The notes: generated from the letters alone by a model not told the origin. DNA of 64,000 nt from Desulfotomaculaceae bacterium (GCA_028696455.1 JAQVGZ010000002.1:1-64000); one strand, 5' to 3'; positions 17,513-27,966 are shown, counted from the stretch's first letter. Numbers and translations are program-made.

Positions 17513-18460
17513 ATGTCATCGCGTTATAAAAACCTGAAAATTTTTACTGGTAACGCTAACACTGAACTGGCTGGAGAGATCGCAGCTTACCTGGGTGTAC
17601 CTGTTGGGGCTTCAAATGTCACACACTTCAGTGACGGGGAGGTGCAGGTAAGGATTGATGAGAGTGTCAGAGGGGCGGATGTTTTTGTTATTCAACCTAC
17701 CAGCGCTCCAGTTAATGAAAACCTAATGGAGCTCCTAATCATGATAGATGCCTTGCGGCGAGCCTCAGCCCGGCGGATTACAGCTGTGCTACCCTATTAC
17801 GGATATGCGCGGCAGGACCGGAAAACAAGGGCCCGTGACCCAATTACAGCTAAGCTGGTTGCGAATATACTTTCTGCCAGCGGTGCCAGGCGGGTAGTCA
17901 CTATGGATTTACATGCCGGGCAAATCCAGGGCTTTTTTGATATACCGGTTGATCACTTGCCGGGAGTACCGATTCTGGCCGAATATTTTTTGCAGCGCAG
18001 GTTGGAGAATGTTGTTGTAGTTTCCCCAGACCTGGGTGGTGTTACCCGTGCCAGAGATTTAGCAGAACGTATTGGCGCCCCAATTGCAATCATTGACAAA
18101 CGCCGGCCCGAACCCAATGTAGTGGAGGTAACTAACATTATCGGAGCTATTCGAGATAAAACAGTAATTATGGTCGATGATATTATAGACACCGCTGGGA
18201 CGATTACCAAAGGTGCGGTGGCTTTAAAACAATGGGGTGTTAATGATATCTATGCCTGCTGCACACACGGCGTTCTATCCGGACCTGCACTTAAGCGTTT
18301 GTCTGAGGCGCCAATCAATGAAGTGGTGATAACCAATACTATTCCGGTGCCTAAGGAGAAGTTGATTGACAAAATTAAAATACTATCAGTAGCTCCTCTT
18401 TTAGGTGAAGCAATCATTAGAATTCATGAGGACCTTTCCGTAAGTAAATTATTTGATTAA
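17513..18460 (+). CDS. prs: Ribose-phosphate pyrophosphokinase
   Basis: Makes PRPP from ribose-5-phosphate and ATP for purine, pyrimidine, histidine, tryptophan and NAD synthesis. The 315 residues match class I enzymes: [10 protein letters not shown] near 41-50, the [10 protein letters not shown] flexible loop near 100-109, the metal-binding [19 protein letters not shown] near 132-150, and the PRPP loop [13 protein letters not shown] near 222-234. GGAGG lies 11 bases before the ATG. A long hairpin follows the stop directly. Confidence 0.98.
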   Translation: MSSRYKNLKIFTGNANTELAGEIAAYLGVPVGASNVTHFSDGEVQVRIDESVRGADVFVIQPTSAPVNENLMELLIMIDALRRASARRITAVLPYYGYARQDRKTRARDPITAKLVANILSASGARRVVTMDLHAGQIQGFFDIPVDHLPGVPILAEYFLQRRLENVVVVSPDLGGVTRARDLAERIGAPIAIIDKRRPEPNVVEVTNIIGAIRDKTVIMVDDIIDTAGTITKGAVALKQWGVNDIYACCTHGVLSGPALKRLSEAPINEVVITNTIPVPKEKLIDKIKILSVAPLLGEAIIRIHEDLSVSKLFD

Positions 18461-18464
18461 CAAC

Positions 18465-18494
18465 ATTGAGGCGGGCCACATGGCCCGTTTCAAT
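18465..18494 (+). other. Perfect 13-bp hairpin between prs and the DUF951 gene
   Basis: ATTGAGGCGGGCC (18465-18477) pairs fully with GGCCCGTTTCAAT (18482-18494), two pairs being G-T, around the loop ACAT. There is no T-tract, so it is more likely an RNA-stability or processing element than an efficient terminator. Confidence 0.6.
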
Positions 18495-18548
18495 ATTGAA
18501 GCTCTTGCAATGTCTTTAAACTCTCAATTAACTTGGAGGATTGGAAAA

Positions 18549-18746
18549 TTGCAGAAGTTTTCAGTTGGTGATGTGATCAGGACCAGGAAAAACCACCCAT
18601 GTGGTGGTAACTTGTGGGAGGTTTTGCGTACGGGCGTAGATTTTAGGATTAAATGTAAAAAGTGCGGCAGAGTGCTACTGTTACCCAGGCCTAAATTTGA
18701 AAAGTCAGTTAAGGAAGTTTTGAAGCAAGTACAGAAACCTGATTAA
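18549..18746 (+). CDS. DUF951 family zinc-binding-like protein
   Basis: A 65-residue protein of unknown function, conserved in Firmicutes near rpsF-ssb-rpsR. The family signature is complete: FSVGDVIRTRKNHPCGG at 4-20, WEVLRTGVDFRIKCKKCGR near 22-40, and LPRPKFEK. Three Cys (HPCGG and CKKCG) could bind metal. TTG 18549 is chosen because GGAGGA (18535-18540) lies eight bases upstream and family members begin here. A longer in-frame start at 18453 would overlap prs and translate through the hairpin. Confidence 0.88.
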   Translation: MQKFSVGDVIRTRKNHPCGGNLWEVLRTGVDFRIKCKKCGRVLLLPRPKFEKSVKEVLKQVQKPD

Positions 18747-18766
18747 TTATGGTCCAATAAATAAAG

Positions 18767-18795
18767 TTGTCAATTACAGAGCATCATGCTATAAT
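18767..18795 (+). promoter_or_regulatory. SigA promoter of the rpsF operon
   Basis: TTGTCA (18767-18772), 17 bases, TATAAT (18790-18795). The leader between it and rpsF can form hairpins GTCAAAA/TTTTGAC (18803-18822) and CTACT/AGTAG (about 18835-18850), the latter where an S6-S18 autoregulatory site would be expected; no CCG loop typical of that motif was seen. Confidence 0.85.
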
Positions 18796-18881
18796 TTACA
18801 TGTCAAAATATACGTTTTGACGATCCACCCTGCTCTACTAGCAAAAGTAGGGCCAAAGTCCATGGGGAGGAGGTGAATGGT

Positions 18882-19169
18882 TTGCGAAGGTATGAGGTAG
18901 TCTTTATCCTTCGTCCTGATTTGGATGAAGAGAAGAACACGGCGGTCATTGACAAATTCAGTGACTTGATTGTAAATCAAGGTGGCGAGATTACCAAGTT
19001 GGATAGATGGGGGAAACGCAGGCTGGCCTACGAGGTGAAGGATTACAGGGAAGGCTTTTACGTAGTACTCCATATCAACGCGGAATCTAAAGTATCGTCT
19101 GAGCTTGATCGTGTATTTAAGATTACGGATGAAGTGCTTCGACATATTATTATACGCGAAGAAGAATAA
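18882..19169 (+). CDS. rpsF: 30S ribosomal protein S6
   Basis: Binds the central domain of 16S rRNA together with S18. The 95 residues have [16 protein letters not shown] at the N-terminus, the central [22 protein letters not shown] (about 38-59), and a short acidic tail IREEE. TTG 18882 is preferred because the ribosome site GGGGAGGAGG ends nine bases before it; the GTG at 18873 overlaps that site. It is first in an rpsF-ssb-rpsR operon. Confidence 0.96.
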   Translation: MRRYEVVFILRPDLDEEKNTAVIDKFSDLIVNQGGEITKLDRWGKRRLAYEVKDYREGFYVVLHINAESKVSSELDRVFKITDEVLRHIIIREEE

Positions 19170-19213
19170 ACCTGCTCTAAATTCGGGGCTAGAAAGACCG
19201 GGGCGGTGGAAAG

Positions 19214-19633
19214 ATGCTCAATAGAATAATTTTAATTGGTCGGCTTACCAGAGATCCTGAATTACGTTATACCCCAAGTGGGGTTGCTGTAGCCAGATTT
19301 ACCCTGGCAGTAGACAGGCGCCAGTCAAAAGATCGAGAAAAAGAAACTGACTTTATTGACATTGTCGTATTTCAGAAAACAGCCGAAACCTGTGCCAATT
19401 ATCTAGGAAAAGGTAGGTTAGTCGCGGTTGAGGGCCGGCTTCAGATTCGTTCTTATGATGACAACCAGGGAATTCGTAGAAAGTCTGCAGAAGTGATAGC
19501 AGATAATGTGCGATTTCTCGACCGTGCCAAAGAGGGCGGTGCCGCTTCCGGCAATAATGCTTATAGTATTGAAAATTCAGGAACAGGGTACGGTAGTGAG
19601 ATTGGTTTTAATGATAATGATATTCCGTTTTGA
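19214..19633 (+). CDS. ssb: Single-stranded DNA-binding protein
   Basis: Protects single-stranded DNA in replication and repair and recruits partners by its C-terminal tip. The 139 residues have an OB fold (about 1-105: MLNRIILIGRLTRDPELRYT, then FIDIVVF and YLGKGRLVAVEGRL), a flexible Gly/Asn/Ser linker, and the acidic tip NDNDIPF. GGGGCGG precedes the ATG. It lies between rpsF and rpsR, the universal Firmicute order. Confidence 0.98.
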   Translation: MLNRIILIGRLTRDPELRYTPSGVAVARFTLAVDRRQSKDREKETDFIDIVVFQKTAETCANYLGKGRLVAVEGRLQIRSYDDNQGIRRKSAEVIADNVRFLDRAKEGGAASGNNAYSIENSGTGYGSEIGFNDNDIPF

Positions 19634-19677
19634 AAAAAGGTGCCGTTTATAGACACTTGGTGTAAGGGGGAATTCGA

Positions 19678-19908
19678 TTGAAAAGGGAGAGGGGCCGCAG
19701 GGGCAAAAAGCGGATTTGCAGCTTTTGTGTGGATAAGATGGCGGCCATCGACTATAAAGACATACCACGACTTAAAAAGTATATTACTGAGCGAGGTAAA
19801 ATTTTACCGCGTCGAATATCTGGAAATTGTGCCAGACATCAACGAATGGTGACAACTGCAATTAAAAGAGCGCGTTATATAGCACTTTTACCTTATATTG
19901 CAGAATAA
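19678..19908 (+). CDS. rpsR: 30S ribosomal protein S18
   Basis: Partner of S6 in the platform of the small subunit and substrate of RimI. The 76 residues contain RICSFCVDK near 18-26, [22 protein letters not shown] near 31-52, and the [20 protein letters not shown] block. CSFC, and a later CARH, suggest a zinc-binding form. It starts at TTG 19678, eight bases after AAGGGGG, and is followed by a stable hairpin. Confidence 0.97.
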   Translation: MKRERGRRGKKRICSFCVDKMAAIDYKDIPRLKKYITERGKILPRRISGNCARHQRMVTTAIKRARYIALLPYIAE

Positions 19909-19934
19909 TTAAGGGGAGCTTAAGCTCCTCTTAA
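19909..19934 (+). terminator. Hairpin after rpsR
   Basis: An 11-bp stem (19909-19919 with 19924-19934) with loop TTAA. The T-tract is broken (TTAATTATTG), so termination may be partial. Two smaller hairpins (GGTTAG/CTAACC near 19952-19966, and CCTAAT/ATTAGG near 20033-20056) lie in the otherwise empty stretch up to 20094. Confidence 0.6.
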
Positions 19935-20094
19935 TTATTGAATATCAAAACGGGTTAGTTGCTAACCAAACGCTTTTGGGGGAATAAATAACAGGTGTTT
20001 CGTTTACCTCTGGTGCAGGAAAAAAAACAGGCCTAATAGAATATTAAAGCATTAGGTTGAAAGGTTCTTTTTTTGCTCTTAAGGAGTGAATGAA

Positions 20095-20412
20095 ATGTTT
20101 TCCGACAGGCAGGAAAGCGGTATTGTTAAAAATATCAAGGTTGTTGAGTGGCTGAAAGCTGATCTGCTTACTTCCTTGTCGGTACTATTTAAGTCTATGC
20201 TCAGAGGCAGTGAGGATCTAATCCTCGATGCACTGGCTAGTTTGGTGGTTACTTGTTATATTTTGGGGCGACGGCTTGGCATTACTTTTACCCGATTGGA
20301 TCTAAGAATTGAGGAAAAACTGCTCCGGAGCATCGAAGAAGATCATGAAATGGAGAAGTGGTACGGAGACATATCTAATCTATTAAATTACCTTGTTGAC
20401 AAAAAGAGGTGA
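20095..20412 (+). CDS. MazG-like family protein
   Basis: A 105-residue, largely helical protein of the MazG-like family (PF12643 type), common in Firmicutes next to the YybS gene. The helices around WLKADLLTSLSVLFKSML and ILDALASLVVTCYILGRRLG match the family. The metal-binding EExxE pattern of true MazG pyrophosphatases is not obvious, so catalysis is uncertain. ATG 20095 has AAGGAGT eight bases upstream. The stop lies four bases before the likely start of the next gene. Confidence 0.75.
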   Translation: MFSDRQESGIVKNIKVVEWLKADLLTSLSVLFKSMLRGSEDLILDALASLVVTCYILGRRLGITFTRLDLRIEEKLLRSIEEDHEMEKWYGDISNLLNYLVDKKR

Positions 20413-20416
20413 TTTC

Positions 20417-21373
20417 TTGATATCCGGCAAAACCGGAGGTCTGTTTGAAGGCGTTTTCCATACTATCCTTATTGCTTTTATCGCCCTGGTTGCTGTTTTT
20501 TTTCCAAGCCTTTACTATCTGTCGGCTATCTTGATACCGCTTCCGGTGTGCTTACTAGTACTGCGACTTGATGCCAGGTATAGTATCATAGGTATAGTTT
20601 TAATCTGGTTTGTTATGTTGGTTACCGGGCAGGAGCTAATGTTACTAATAATGATTTTGCAGTATGGTTTTTTGGGAATGATATTGGGACTGCTTATTAA
20701 AAATCGAGTTTCTTCAGGTAAGAGCCTGGTTGTGATAATATCAGTTTCAGCGATACTAGCCTTGACTTCAGTGGCGGTGCTTTATGCCTTGACAGGAGAG
20801 AATCCCTTTGTTCTGAGTCAGGGGTCTCGTCAGTTCCTTGAACAGATGGCGACAATTAACCAACAAGCTTTTGATGGCTTGATGTCTGAAGAACAGACAA
20901 GTTTTATAAAAGTTCTTGTTGGTTTCTTTGAGATGTTACTACCTGGTCAACTAATTGTATCAGAAGCAATTTCTGGTATAGTTATTTATTTCCTGGTTAG
21001 GGTATTATTGGAGTACTTGCTTAAATATGAATTGCCTAAATTACCTGCATTTTCCGAAATTTATTTGCCTTGGTATAGTATATGGGGGCTGATTATCGGT
21101 CTAGTCCTGATCTTGCTGGGCGACCAAGCTACCTTGCCGTTTGCAGCTTGGGCAGGTAAGAATATTTTGTTTGTGCTTTTCAATGCATATCTGTTCTTAG
21201 GGCTTTCCGTAGTAGTGTATTATTACAGAAAAATTAACTGGGGCATGCTTTTAAAGTTAATATTTGTATTCCTTGTTTTTTCTTACCTTCCTTTTAGCAT
21301 TACTGTTCTGTTGTTGCTGGGAGCAACTGATCCCCTGATAAACTTTCGGCGCTTACCGGCGCTAAAAGAGTAA
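20417..21373 (+). CDS. YybS-like membrane protein (DUF2232)
   Basis: A polytopic membrane protein of 318 residues with about eight hydrophobic helices and no recognisable catalytic motif. It belongs to the DUF2232/YybS family by its position directly before rplI and by its helix pattern. Between helices 4 and 5 it has a soluble loop (about 110-150, PFVLSQGSRQFLEQMATINQQ). TTG 20417 follows AGAGGTGA; upstream TTGs at 20393 and 20396 lie inside the MazG-like gene. Function unknown. Confidence 0.8.
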   Translation: MISGKTGGLFEGVFHTILIAFIALVAVFFPSLYYLSAILIPLPVCLLVLRLDARYSIIGIVLIWFVMLVTGQELMLLIMILQYGFLGMILGLLIKNRVSSGKSLVVIISVSAILALTSVAVLYALTGENPFVLSQGSRQFLEQMATINQQAFDGLMSEEQTSFIKVLVGFFEMLLPGQLIVSEAISGIVIYFLVRVLLEYLLKYELPKLPAFSEIYLPWYSIWGLIIGLVLILLGDQATLPFAAWAGKNILFVLFNAYLFLGLSVVVYYYRKINWGMLLKLIFVFLVFSYLPFSITVLLLLGATDPLINFRRLPALKE

Positions 21374-21422
21374 TACTGCTACCTACTGCTAGCACAAAAG
21401 ATTATAACCGAGGAGATGTAAC

Positions 21423-21869
21423 ATGAAAGTAATTTTGCTAAAAGATGTACTTGGTCAGGGTAGACAAGGTGATGTAGTTAATGTGGCTGAGGGTTACGCG
21501 AGAAATTACTTGTTACCCCGCGGACTGGCTAGTAAAGCTTCTCAGGGAAAACTGAGGGAAATAGACGATCGTCGAAAATCCGCGATGCTTAAAAAGGAAA
21601 AGATTGAGCATGCGGCCAGAGAACTGGCTGCCAGTTTAAATGGTCTCACTGTCACTGTCAGGGCTAAGACTGGTGAGGCTGGCAAGCTATTTGGTTCGGT
21701 AAACAATAAGGATATTGCTGAAGCCCTGGCAGAGCAACATAAGATAACACTGGATAAAAAGAAACTGGTAGTACGGGAGCCCATTAAGCAGTTAGGTAGT
21801 TATTCCATAACAGCCAAGCTGCACCCTGCGGTCCAGGCGAAAATATTTTTAGAAGTAGTTGAGGAGTAA
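21423..21869 (+). CDS. rplI: 50S ribosomal protein L9
   Basis: Binds domain V of 23S rRNA at the base of the L1 stalk. The 148 residues have the N-terminal RNA-binding domain (MKVILLKDVLGQGRQGDVVN, then GYARNYLLPRGLA near 28-40), a long connecting helix rich in Lys and Glu (about 41-75), and the C-terminal domain with GKLFGSVNNKDIAEAL. GAGGAG sits before the ATG. Confidence 0.98.
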   Translation: MKVILLKDVLGQGRQGDVVNVAEGYARNYLLPRGLASKASQGKLREIDDRRKSAMLKKEKIEHAARELAASLNGLTVTVRAKTGEAGKLFGSVNNKDIAEALAEQHKITLDKKKLVVREPIKQLGSYSITAKLHPAVQAKIFLEVVEE

Positions 21870-21903
21870 GACATTTCAGGCTGACATCAGGAAGGAGCAG
21901 AAA

Positions 21904-23856
21904 ATGAAAGCATTCCTCGAAAAGTGTATCGGAAGTTCGAAAAATGAATTTTCGAATAAACTTAAAGGTAAAATGAAAGGCCAGGCCCAAATAAAACGTC
22001 AGATAGCCGTACTGTATGAGCTGCTGGCCAACTTGTACGGTTCTGACAAGCTGGTCTTGCGTGCAGGTAAACTGGAGGTATTGCAATTAATGCGCTCCGA
22101 AAATTTGGAGGAAAGAGTGCTTGCCCTGCAAAAATTGGTTTTTGAGGATCCCACTTATGATCGTGTACCTGCTCTTGCAGATATTCCTGGCATCTTGGAC
22201 GAAATAGAAGAGGAAATTGCCGACAGCATTGCCCGCCGTACTGTAGAAGACCAGCTAGAAAGAAAAATTAGTGAAAAACTCCAGCAGCGGCATGAAGATT
22301 ATATCAAAGATATAAAAATGCAGGTAATCAAGGAAAGTGCCGGACCCGAAAACGCCCAGACTTTAAAAAAGCTTGCTGTGCTGGAAAAACTGGAGCAGAA
22401 AAGACTCTCGGTATCGGCAAAAGATATTTTACGACCAGCTTCATTTGAGGAAGTTATCGGCCAGGACAGAGCGGTTAAGGCGCTAATAGCTAAACTGGCG
22501 TCCCCGTATCCGCAGCATGTCATTCTCTATGGACCACCTGGTGTTGGCAAGACAACAGCGGCTCGCCTAGCTCTGGAAGTTGCCAAACGTGCGAAAAGAA
22601 CTCCTTTTACGGAGGATGCGGCCTTTATTGAGGTAAATGGAACAACGCTGCGCTGGGATCCACGTGAGGTGACTAATCCGCTGTTGGGTTCAGTACACGA
22701 TCCCATTTACCAGGGGGCTAGGCGCGATCTAGCTGAGACTGGTGTTCCCGAGCCAAAGTTGGGACTGGTTACAGATGCTCATGGTGGTGTGCTTTTTATT
22801 GATGAGATTGGTGAGATGGATCCCATCCTGCAAAATAAATTGTTAAAGGTCCTTGAGGATAAGCGGGTTTATTATGAATCTTCTTACTACGATGAACATG
22901 AAGCTAATATACCTCAATATATTAAAAAGATTTTTGAAAAGGGTGCACCGGCTGATTTTATCTTAATCGGTGCTACTACCCGGGAGCCACTGGATATTAA
23001 CCCTGCCATCAGGTCCCGCTGTGCGGAGATCTTTTTTGAGCCGCTTACACCAAATGACATCCAAGAAATTTTGAGACAGTCAGCAGTTAAGTTAAATGTA
23101 GAAATGGACGGTCAAGTTCCGGAAATCATCAGCGAGTATACTATTGAGGGTCGTAAAGCGATTAATATTTTGGCGGACGCCTACGGTCTAGCTTGCTATC
23201 GTAATGAGCGGGAGGACAGTCAACTGGTGATTACCCTCGAAGATGTCTTGGAGGTTGTGCAAGTCAGCCGGATGAGCCCACATGTTACCCATAAGGCATC
23301 ATCCCGGCGGGAATTTGGTAAAATTTTTGGTTTGGGTGTGCTGGGGTTTCTGGGTTCAGTATTGGAAATAGAAGCAGTGGTTTTCCCAGCCCGTAATCAA
23401 GGCCAAGGGGTTACACGTTTTAATGATACCGCCGGAAGTATGACAAAAGACTCAGTATTTAATGCTACTTCAGTGATCCGTAAGCTAACTGGTGAGGATA
23501 TAACAAATTATGATGTTCACGTAAATGTGGTGGGAGGGGGCCGGATTGACGGACCCTCGGCGGGAGTTGCTATATTCCTGGCAATTCTTAGCGCAATGCA
23601 GTGTCGCTCTATTCCACAAGATGTGGCTGTAACTGGTGAAGTATCCATTCAAGGCAGAATCCGTGCCGTTGGTGGTGTATTTGAGAAAATTTACGGTGCC
23701 AGGCAGGCAGGTATCAAGACCGTGTTGATTCCGTCTGAGAATGAAAAGGATATCCCGGCGGATATAAAAGGTATCCAAGTAATTCCGGTAAGTACGGTGG
23801 AAGAGATTATGAGTTATATTTTTTTGCCTCCCGGAATAGAAGAACTGGTCAGTTGA
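21904..23856 (+). CDS. lonC: ATP-dependent protease LonC
   Basis: Lon-family protease of the spore-former LonC subfamily. The 650 residues have a helical N-terminal region without the usual Lon substrate domain, an AAA+ module (Walker A GPPGVGKT at 210-217, Walker B FIDEIGEM) and a C-terminal protease domain with the Ser-Lys dyad: Ser552 in DGPSAG and Lys595 in FEKI, the 43-residue spacing of E. coli Lon. ATG 21904 follows GGAAGGAG; a start at 21859 would overlap rplI. It lies between rplI and dnaB, an operon of replication and translation genes. Confidence 0.92.
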   Translation: MKAFLEKCIGSSKNEFSNKLKGKMKGQAQIKRQIAVLYELLANLYGSDKLVLRAGKLEVLQLMRSENLEERVLALQKLVFEDPTYDRVPALADIPGILDEIEEEIADSIARRTVEDQLERKISEKLQQRHEDYIKDIKMQVIKESAGPENAQTLKKLAVLEKLEQKRLSVSAKDILRPASFEEVIGQDRAVKALIAKLASPYPQHVILYGPPGVGKTTAARLALEVAKRAKRTPFTEDAAFIEVNGTTLRWDPREVTNPLLGSVHDPIYQGARRDLAETGVPEPKLGLVTDAHGGVLFIDEIGEMDPILQNKLLKVLEDKRVYYESSYYDEHEANIPQYIKKIFEKGAPADFILIGATTREPLDINPAIRSRCAEIFFEPLTPNDIQEILRQSAVKLNVEMDGQVPEIISEYTIEGRKAINILADAYGLACYRNEREDSQLVITLEDVLEVVQVSRMSPHVTHKASSRREFGKIFGLGVLGFLGSVLEIEAVVFPARNQGQGVTRFNDTAGSMTKDSVFNATSVIRKLTGEDITNYDVHVNVVGGGRIDGPSAGVAIFLAILSAMQCRSIPQDVAVTGEVSIQGRIRAVGGVFEKIYGARQAGIKTVLIPSENEKDIPADIKGIQVIPVSTVEEIMSYIFLPPGIEELVS

Positions 23857-23887
23857 AATACTTTTATCCGACTTCTTTTTCGAGTAG

Positions 23888-25243
23888 GTGGTGCTATTGT
23901 TAGAAAAGATACCTCCACAGAATATTGATGCTGAGCAGTCTGTGCTGGGTGCTATCCTTCTTGATCGGGATGCTGTCGTTAAGTCTATGAAAATAATTCG
24001 TTCTGAGGATTTTTACCGGGAAGACCATCGAATTATTTATGAAGCTATTCTCTTGTTAAGCGAGAGTGGCAGGCCGGTAGATTTGATTACCGTATCAGAA
24101 CAGCTGCGCCAACAGGGAACTCTGGAAAAAGCCGGTGGTGTTGCATATTTAGCCTCACTGGCGGAGATGGCTCCAATAGCTGCAAATGTTGAGTATTATG
24201 CGCGTATTGTTGAAGAAAAGTCACTGTTACGTAACTTGATCCAGCTCTCCACACGGATTGCCGGTATGGGTTATGAGGAAAGTGATGAACCGGAAAAGCT
24301 TATTGCTGAAGCAGAGCGAATGATAATTGAATTGGGCAGTAGGCGGGTGACCGGGGCCTTTCATGCGATCAAAGACATCATATTGGATGCCCTAACCCAT
24401 ATGGAGTTCCTTTATAACAATCGCGACAGTATTACAGGTGTGCCTACATCTTATGGGGATCTGGACCGGATTTGTCATGGGTTACAACCAAGCGACTTAA
24501 TTATTTTAGCAGGTCGTCCCAGTATGGGCAAAACGAGTCTGGGCATGTGTATTGGCTATAATGCTGCTTTGAAACATGCTATACCGGTGGCTATATTCAG
24601 CCTGGAGATGTCAAAGGAACAACTTGTTCAGCGTATTCTCTGTGCTGAGGCTAAAATTGACCAGCAGCGACTGCGCAATGGCTCACTTGGCGAAGTTGAC
24701 TGGCAGGAACTGCATGATGCTGCTGGTAAGCTGGCCAAGGCCCCAATTTATATTGATGATACACCAGCTATTACTGTCCGCCAGGTTCGTGCCAAGGCGC
24801 GTCAATTACAGGTGGAAAAGGGACTTGGTTTAATCATCATTGATTACCTTCAGTTAATGCAGGGGTCACGTCGTTCAGAAAATCGGCAACAAGAAATATC
24901 TGAAATATCGCGATCCTTGAAAGGCCTTGCGAAAGAGTTAAACGTACCAGTGATGGCACTGGCTCAGCTCAGCCGTGCTGTAGAGCAAAGACAAGACAAG
25001 CGTCCAATCATGTCCGATCTGAGAGAGTCAGGGGCACTTGAACAAGATGCTGATTTGATTATGTTTATTTACCGGGATGAATATTATCATACTGATTCTG
25101 AAAAAAAAGGAATAGCGGAAATCATTATATCAAAGCACCGTAATGGTCCGGTGGGAACAGTCGAGTTGGGCTTTTTAAAAGAGCTTACCAAGTTTGTGCC
25201 CTTGATGAAAAACTCTGATGAATACCACCCGGAAACATATTGA
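23888..25243 (+). CDS. dnaB: Replicative DNA helicase
   Basis: Hexameric helicase of the replication fork. The 451 residues have the N-terminal DnaG-binding domain (PPQNIDAEQSVLGAILLD) and the RecA-like domain with Walker A GRPSMGKT near 211-218, Walker B LIIIDYLQLM near 316-325, and the C-terminal DLRESGALEQDAD motif. The start is unclear: tandem GTGs at 23888 and 23891, or TTG 23897 using GTAGGTGG. No terminator is certain, but a T-rich imperfect hairpin lies near 25334-25369. Confidence 0.97.
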   Translation: MVLLLEKIPPQNIDAEQSVLGAILLDRDAVVKSMKIIRSEDFYREDHRIIYEAILLLSESGRPVDLITVSEQLRQQGTLEKAGGVAYLASLAEMAPIAANVEYYARIVEEKSLLRNLIQLSTRIAGMGYEESDEPEKLIAEAERMIIELGSRRVTGAFHAIKDIILDALTHMEFLYNNRDSITGVPTSYGDLDRICHGLQPSDLIILAGRPSMGKTSLGMCIGYNAALKHAIPVAIFSLEMSKEQLVQRILCAEAKIDQQRLRNGSLGEVDWQELHDAAGKLAKAPIYIDDTPAITVRQVRAKARQLQVEKGLGLIIIDYLQLMQGSRRSENRQQEISEISRSLKGLAKELNVPVMALAQLSRAVEQRQDKRPIMSDLRESGALEQDADLIMFIYRDEYYHTDSEKKGIAEIIISKHRNGPVGTVELGFLKELTKFVPLMKNSDEYHPETY

Positions 25244-25423
25244 CAATGTGGATGTTTCTCATTAAAATAATGGTGTTGCGTGAGCATTTATGTCTGTCAA
25301 TCTTCCTAGATGTAAAAATAAGCTGACTCAAATAGCAACTCGTACGTGTTTGTTGTTTGGGTTATTTTTATGCCAGCAGGAGAATGTACTGAAATTATTT
25401 TTATGGATACCTGGGGAAACTAT

Positions 25424-26997
<1,574 letters not shown>

Positions 26998-27016
26998 TAC
27001 GAATATATTTTGGATG

Positions 27017-27045
27017 TTGACACTCCACGTTTGTTATAGTAATAT
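27017..27045 (+). promoter_or_regulatory. Promoter of the tRNA-Lys/tRNA-Glu unit
   Basis: TTGACA (27017-27022), 17 bases, TAATAT (27040-27045), about 20 bases before the first tRNA. Confidence 0.8.
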
Positions 27046-27065
27046 ATCTAAATGTAAGGTTTGTT

Positions 27066-27141
27066 GGGCCATTAGCTCAGTCGGCAGAGCACCTGACTTT
27101 TAATCAGGGTGTCGGTGGTTCGAGTCCACCATGGCTCACCA
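27066..27141 (+). tRNA. tRNA-Lys (anticodon TTT)
   Basis: A 76-base cloverleaf with encoded CCA: acceptor GGGCCAT/ATGGCTC, anticodon stem CCTGA/TCAGG around CTTTTAA, T-loop TTCGAGT. Confidence 0.98.
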
Positions 27142-27146
27142 ATTAA

Positions 27147-27222
27147 GGCCCCATGGTCAAGCGGCCTAAGACACCGCCCTTTCACGGCGGTAACCCGGGT
27201 TCGAATCCCGGTGGGGTCACCA
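27147..27222 (+). tRNA. tRNA-Glu (anticodon TTC)
   Basis: A 76-base cloverleaf with encoded CCA: acceptor GGCCCCA/TGGGGTC, anticodon stem CCGCC/GGCGG around CTTTCAC. Five bases after tRNA-Lys. Confidence 0.98.
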
Positions 27223-27231
27223 AAAAATGCA

Positions 27232-27258
27232 GGGCAGTTTTGGATAAGCTGCCCCTTT
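27232..27258 (+). terminator. Terminator after tRNA-Glu
   Basis: GGGCAG (27232-27237) pairs with CTGCCC (27249-27254), followed by a short CTTT run. Confidence 0.7.
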
Positions 27259-27284
27259 AGTTTGATTGAAAATCTATGTTTATC

Positions 27285-27313
27285 TTGAATATTACTTATG
27301 CAAGGACTATAAT
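27285..27313 (+). promoter_or_regulatory. Promoter of tRNA-Gly
   Basis: TTGAAT (27285-27290), 17 bases, TATAAT (27308-27313), 12 bases before the tRNA. Confidence 0.8.
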
Positions 27314-27324
27314 AATATTAATAA

Positions 27325-27399
27325 GCGGGTGTAGCTCAATGGTAGAGCATCAGCTTCCCAAGCTGAGGGTTGAGGGTTCGATCCCCTTCACCCGCTCCA
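27325..27399 (+). tRNA. tRNA-Gly (anticodon CCC)
   Basis: A 75-base cloverleaf with encoded CCA: acceptor GCGGGTG/CACCCGC, anticodon stem TCAGC/GCTGA around TTCCCAA. It reads GGG codons only. Confidence 0.96.
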
Positions 27400-27409
27400 A
27401 GGATATAAA

Positions 27410-27438
27410 GCCCTCCGGGCACTCGGAGGGCATTTTTT
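27410..27438 (+). terminator. Terminator after tRNA-Gly
   Basis: GCCCTCCG (27410-27417) pairs with CGGAGGGC (27424-27431), then ATTTTTTA. Confidence 0.92.
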
Positions 27439-27492
27439 ATTACAAGGATTTTTTAGGCCGGAACAAGCTGTAAATAGTAACTAAGAATAATT

Positions 27493-27519
27493 GAGACTCA
27501 GCCTTTCAGGCCAAGTCTC
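27493..27519 (-). terminator. Hairpin downstream of the DUF1540 gene
   Basis: GAGACT pairs with AGTCTC, and GCCT with AGGC inside it around TTC; the CA/CA internal loop is symmetric. On the minus strand the tail is AATTATT, so it may be a weak terminator. Confidence 0.5.
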
Positions 27520-27525
27520 GTGAGA

Positions 27526-27774
27526 CTATGACATTCTTTTAACCTTATCCTCATTAATTTTATCAGAATTTCTATTTGCATAAGTTTTGCATGCAGTGGA
27601 AGTGCATTTTCCTGCTGAATCGGGGGTAATTTGACTTGCCATTTGCGCATCTACTTGATCTGGTTGACTTTCTGCAAAGCCATTAGTAGCTACAAGTATC
27701 TCGTTGGCATCACACCTGTTCCCCTGGGCCCAGTAGTGGCAGTCGTTAACGATACAATGGATATGTTGTTGCAC
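27526..27774 (-). CDS. DUF1540 domain protein
   Basis: An 82-residue Cys-rich protein of unknown function. The DUF1540 pattern is present: IHCIVNDCHYWAQGNRCDANEILVA near 5-29, then CTSTACKTYA near 57-66, giving five or more spaced Cys that probably bind metal. Such proteins are common in spore-forming Clostridia. The start has a GAAAGGAATG context on the minus strand. It is monocistronic. Confidence 0.82.
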   Translation of the reverse strand: MQQHIHCIVNDCHYWAQGNRCDANEILVATNGFAESQPDQVDAQMASQITPDSAGKCTSTACKTYANRNSDKINEDKVKRMS

Positions 27775-27876
27775 TACAATTCATTCCTTTCTTTTTATTT
27801 ATTATATCTATAATATTTTTTCTCTTAATAATAAATTTTATGTATATACCTAAACAAGTCTTTATTTAAGATTAAG

Positions 27877-27966
27877 TCTAGTCCAGCTTATTCGCTGGCA
27901 CTAATAACCTCCTTGGACGCGGATTGCCACACCGAGTCCGCTATAAAACGAGCGGGGTGGGCTAGA
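27877..27966. other. Structured stretch without a gene
   Basis: TCTAGTCCA (27877-27885) pairs perfectly (one G-T) with TGGGCTAGA (27958-27966), closing a 90-base domain with inner hairpins such as GCGGA/TCCGC. AATAAC and CCTT at 27903-27914 can also pair with AAGG and GTTATT near 28010-28020. I cannot match it to a known RNA. On the minus strand an AAGGAGG site precedes only a seven-codon frame. Confidence 0.35.

Noticed and set aside
27276-27473. Open frame of 65 codons over tRNA-Gly
   Set aside because: It is a translation of the tRNA itself; this peptide pattern is a familiar false gene at tRNA loci.
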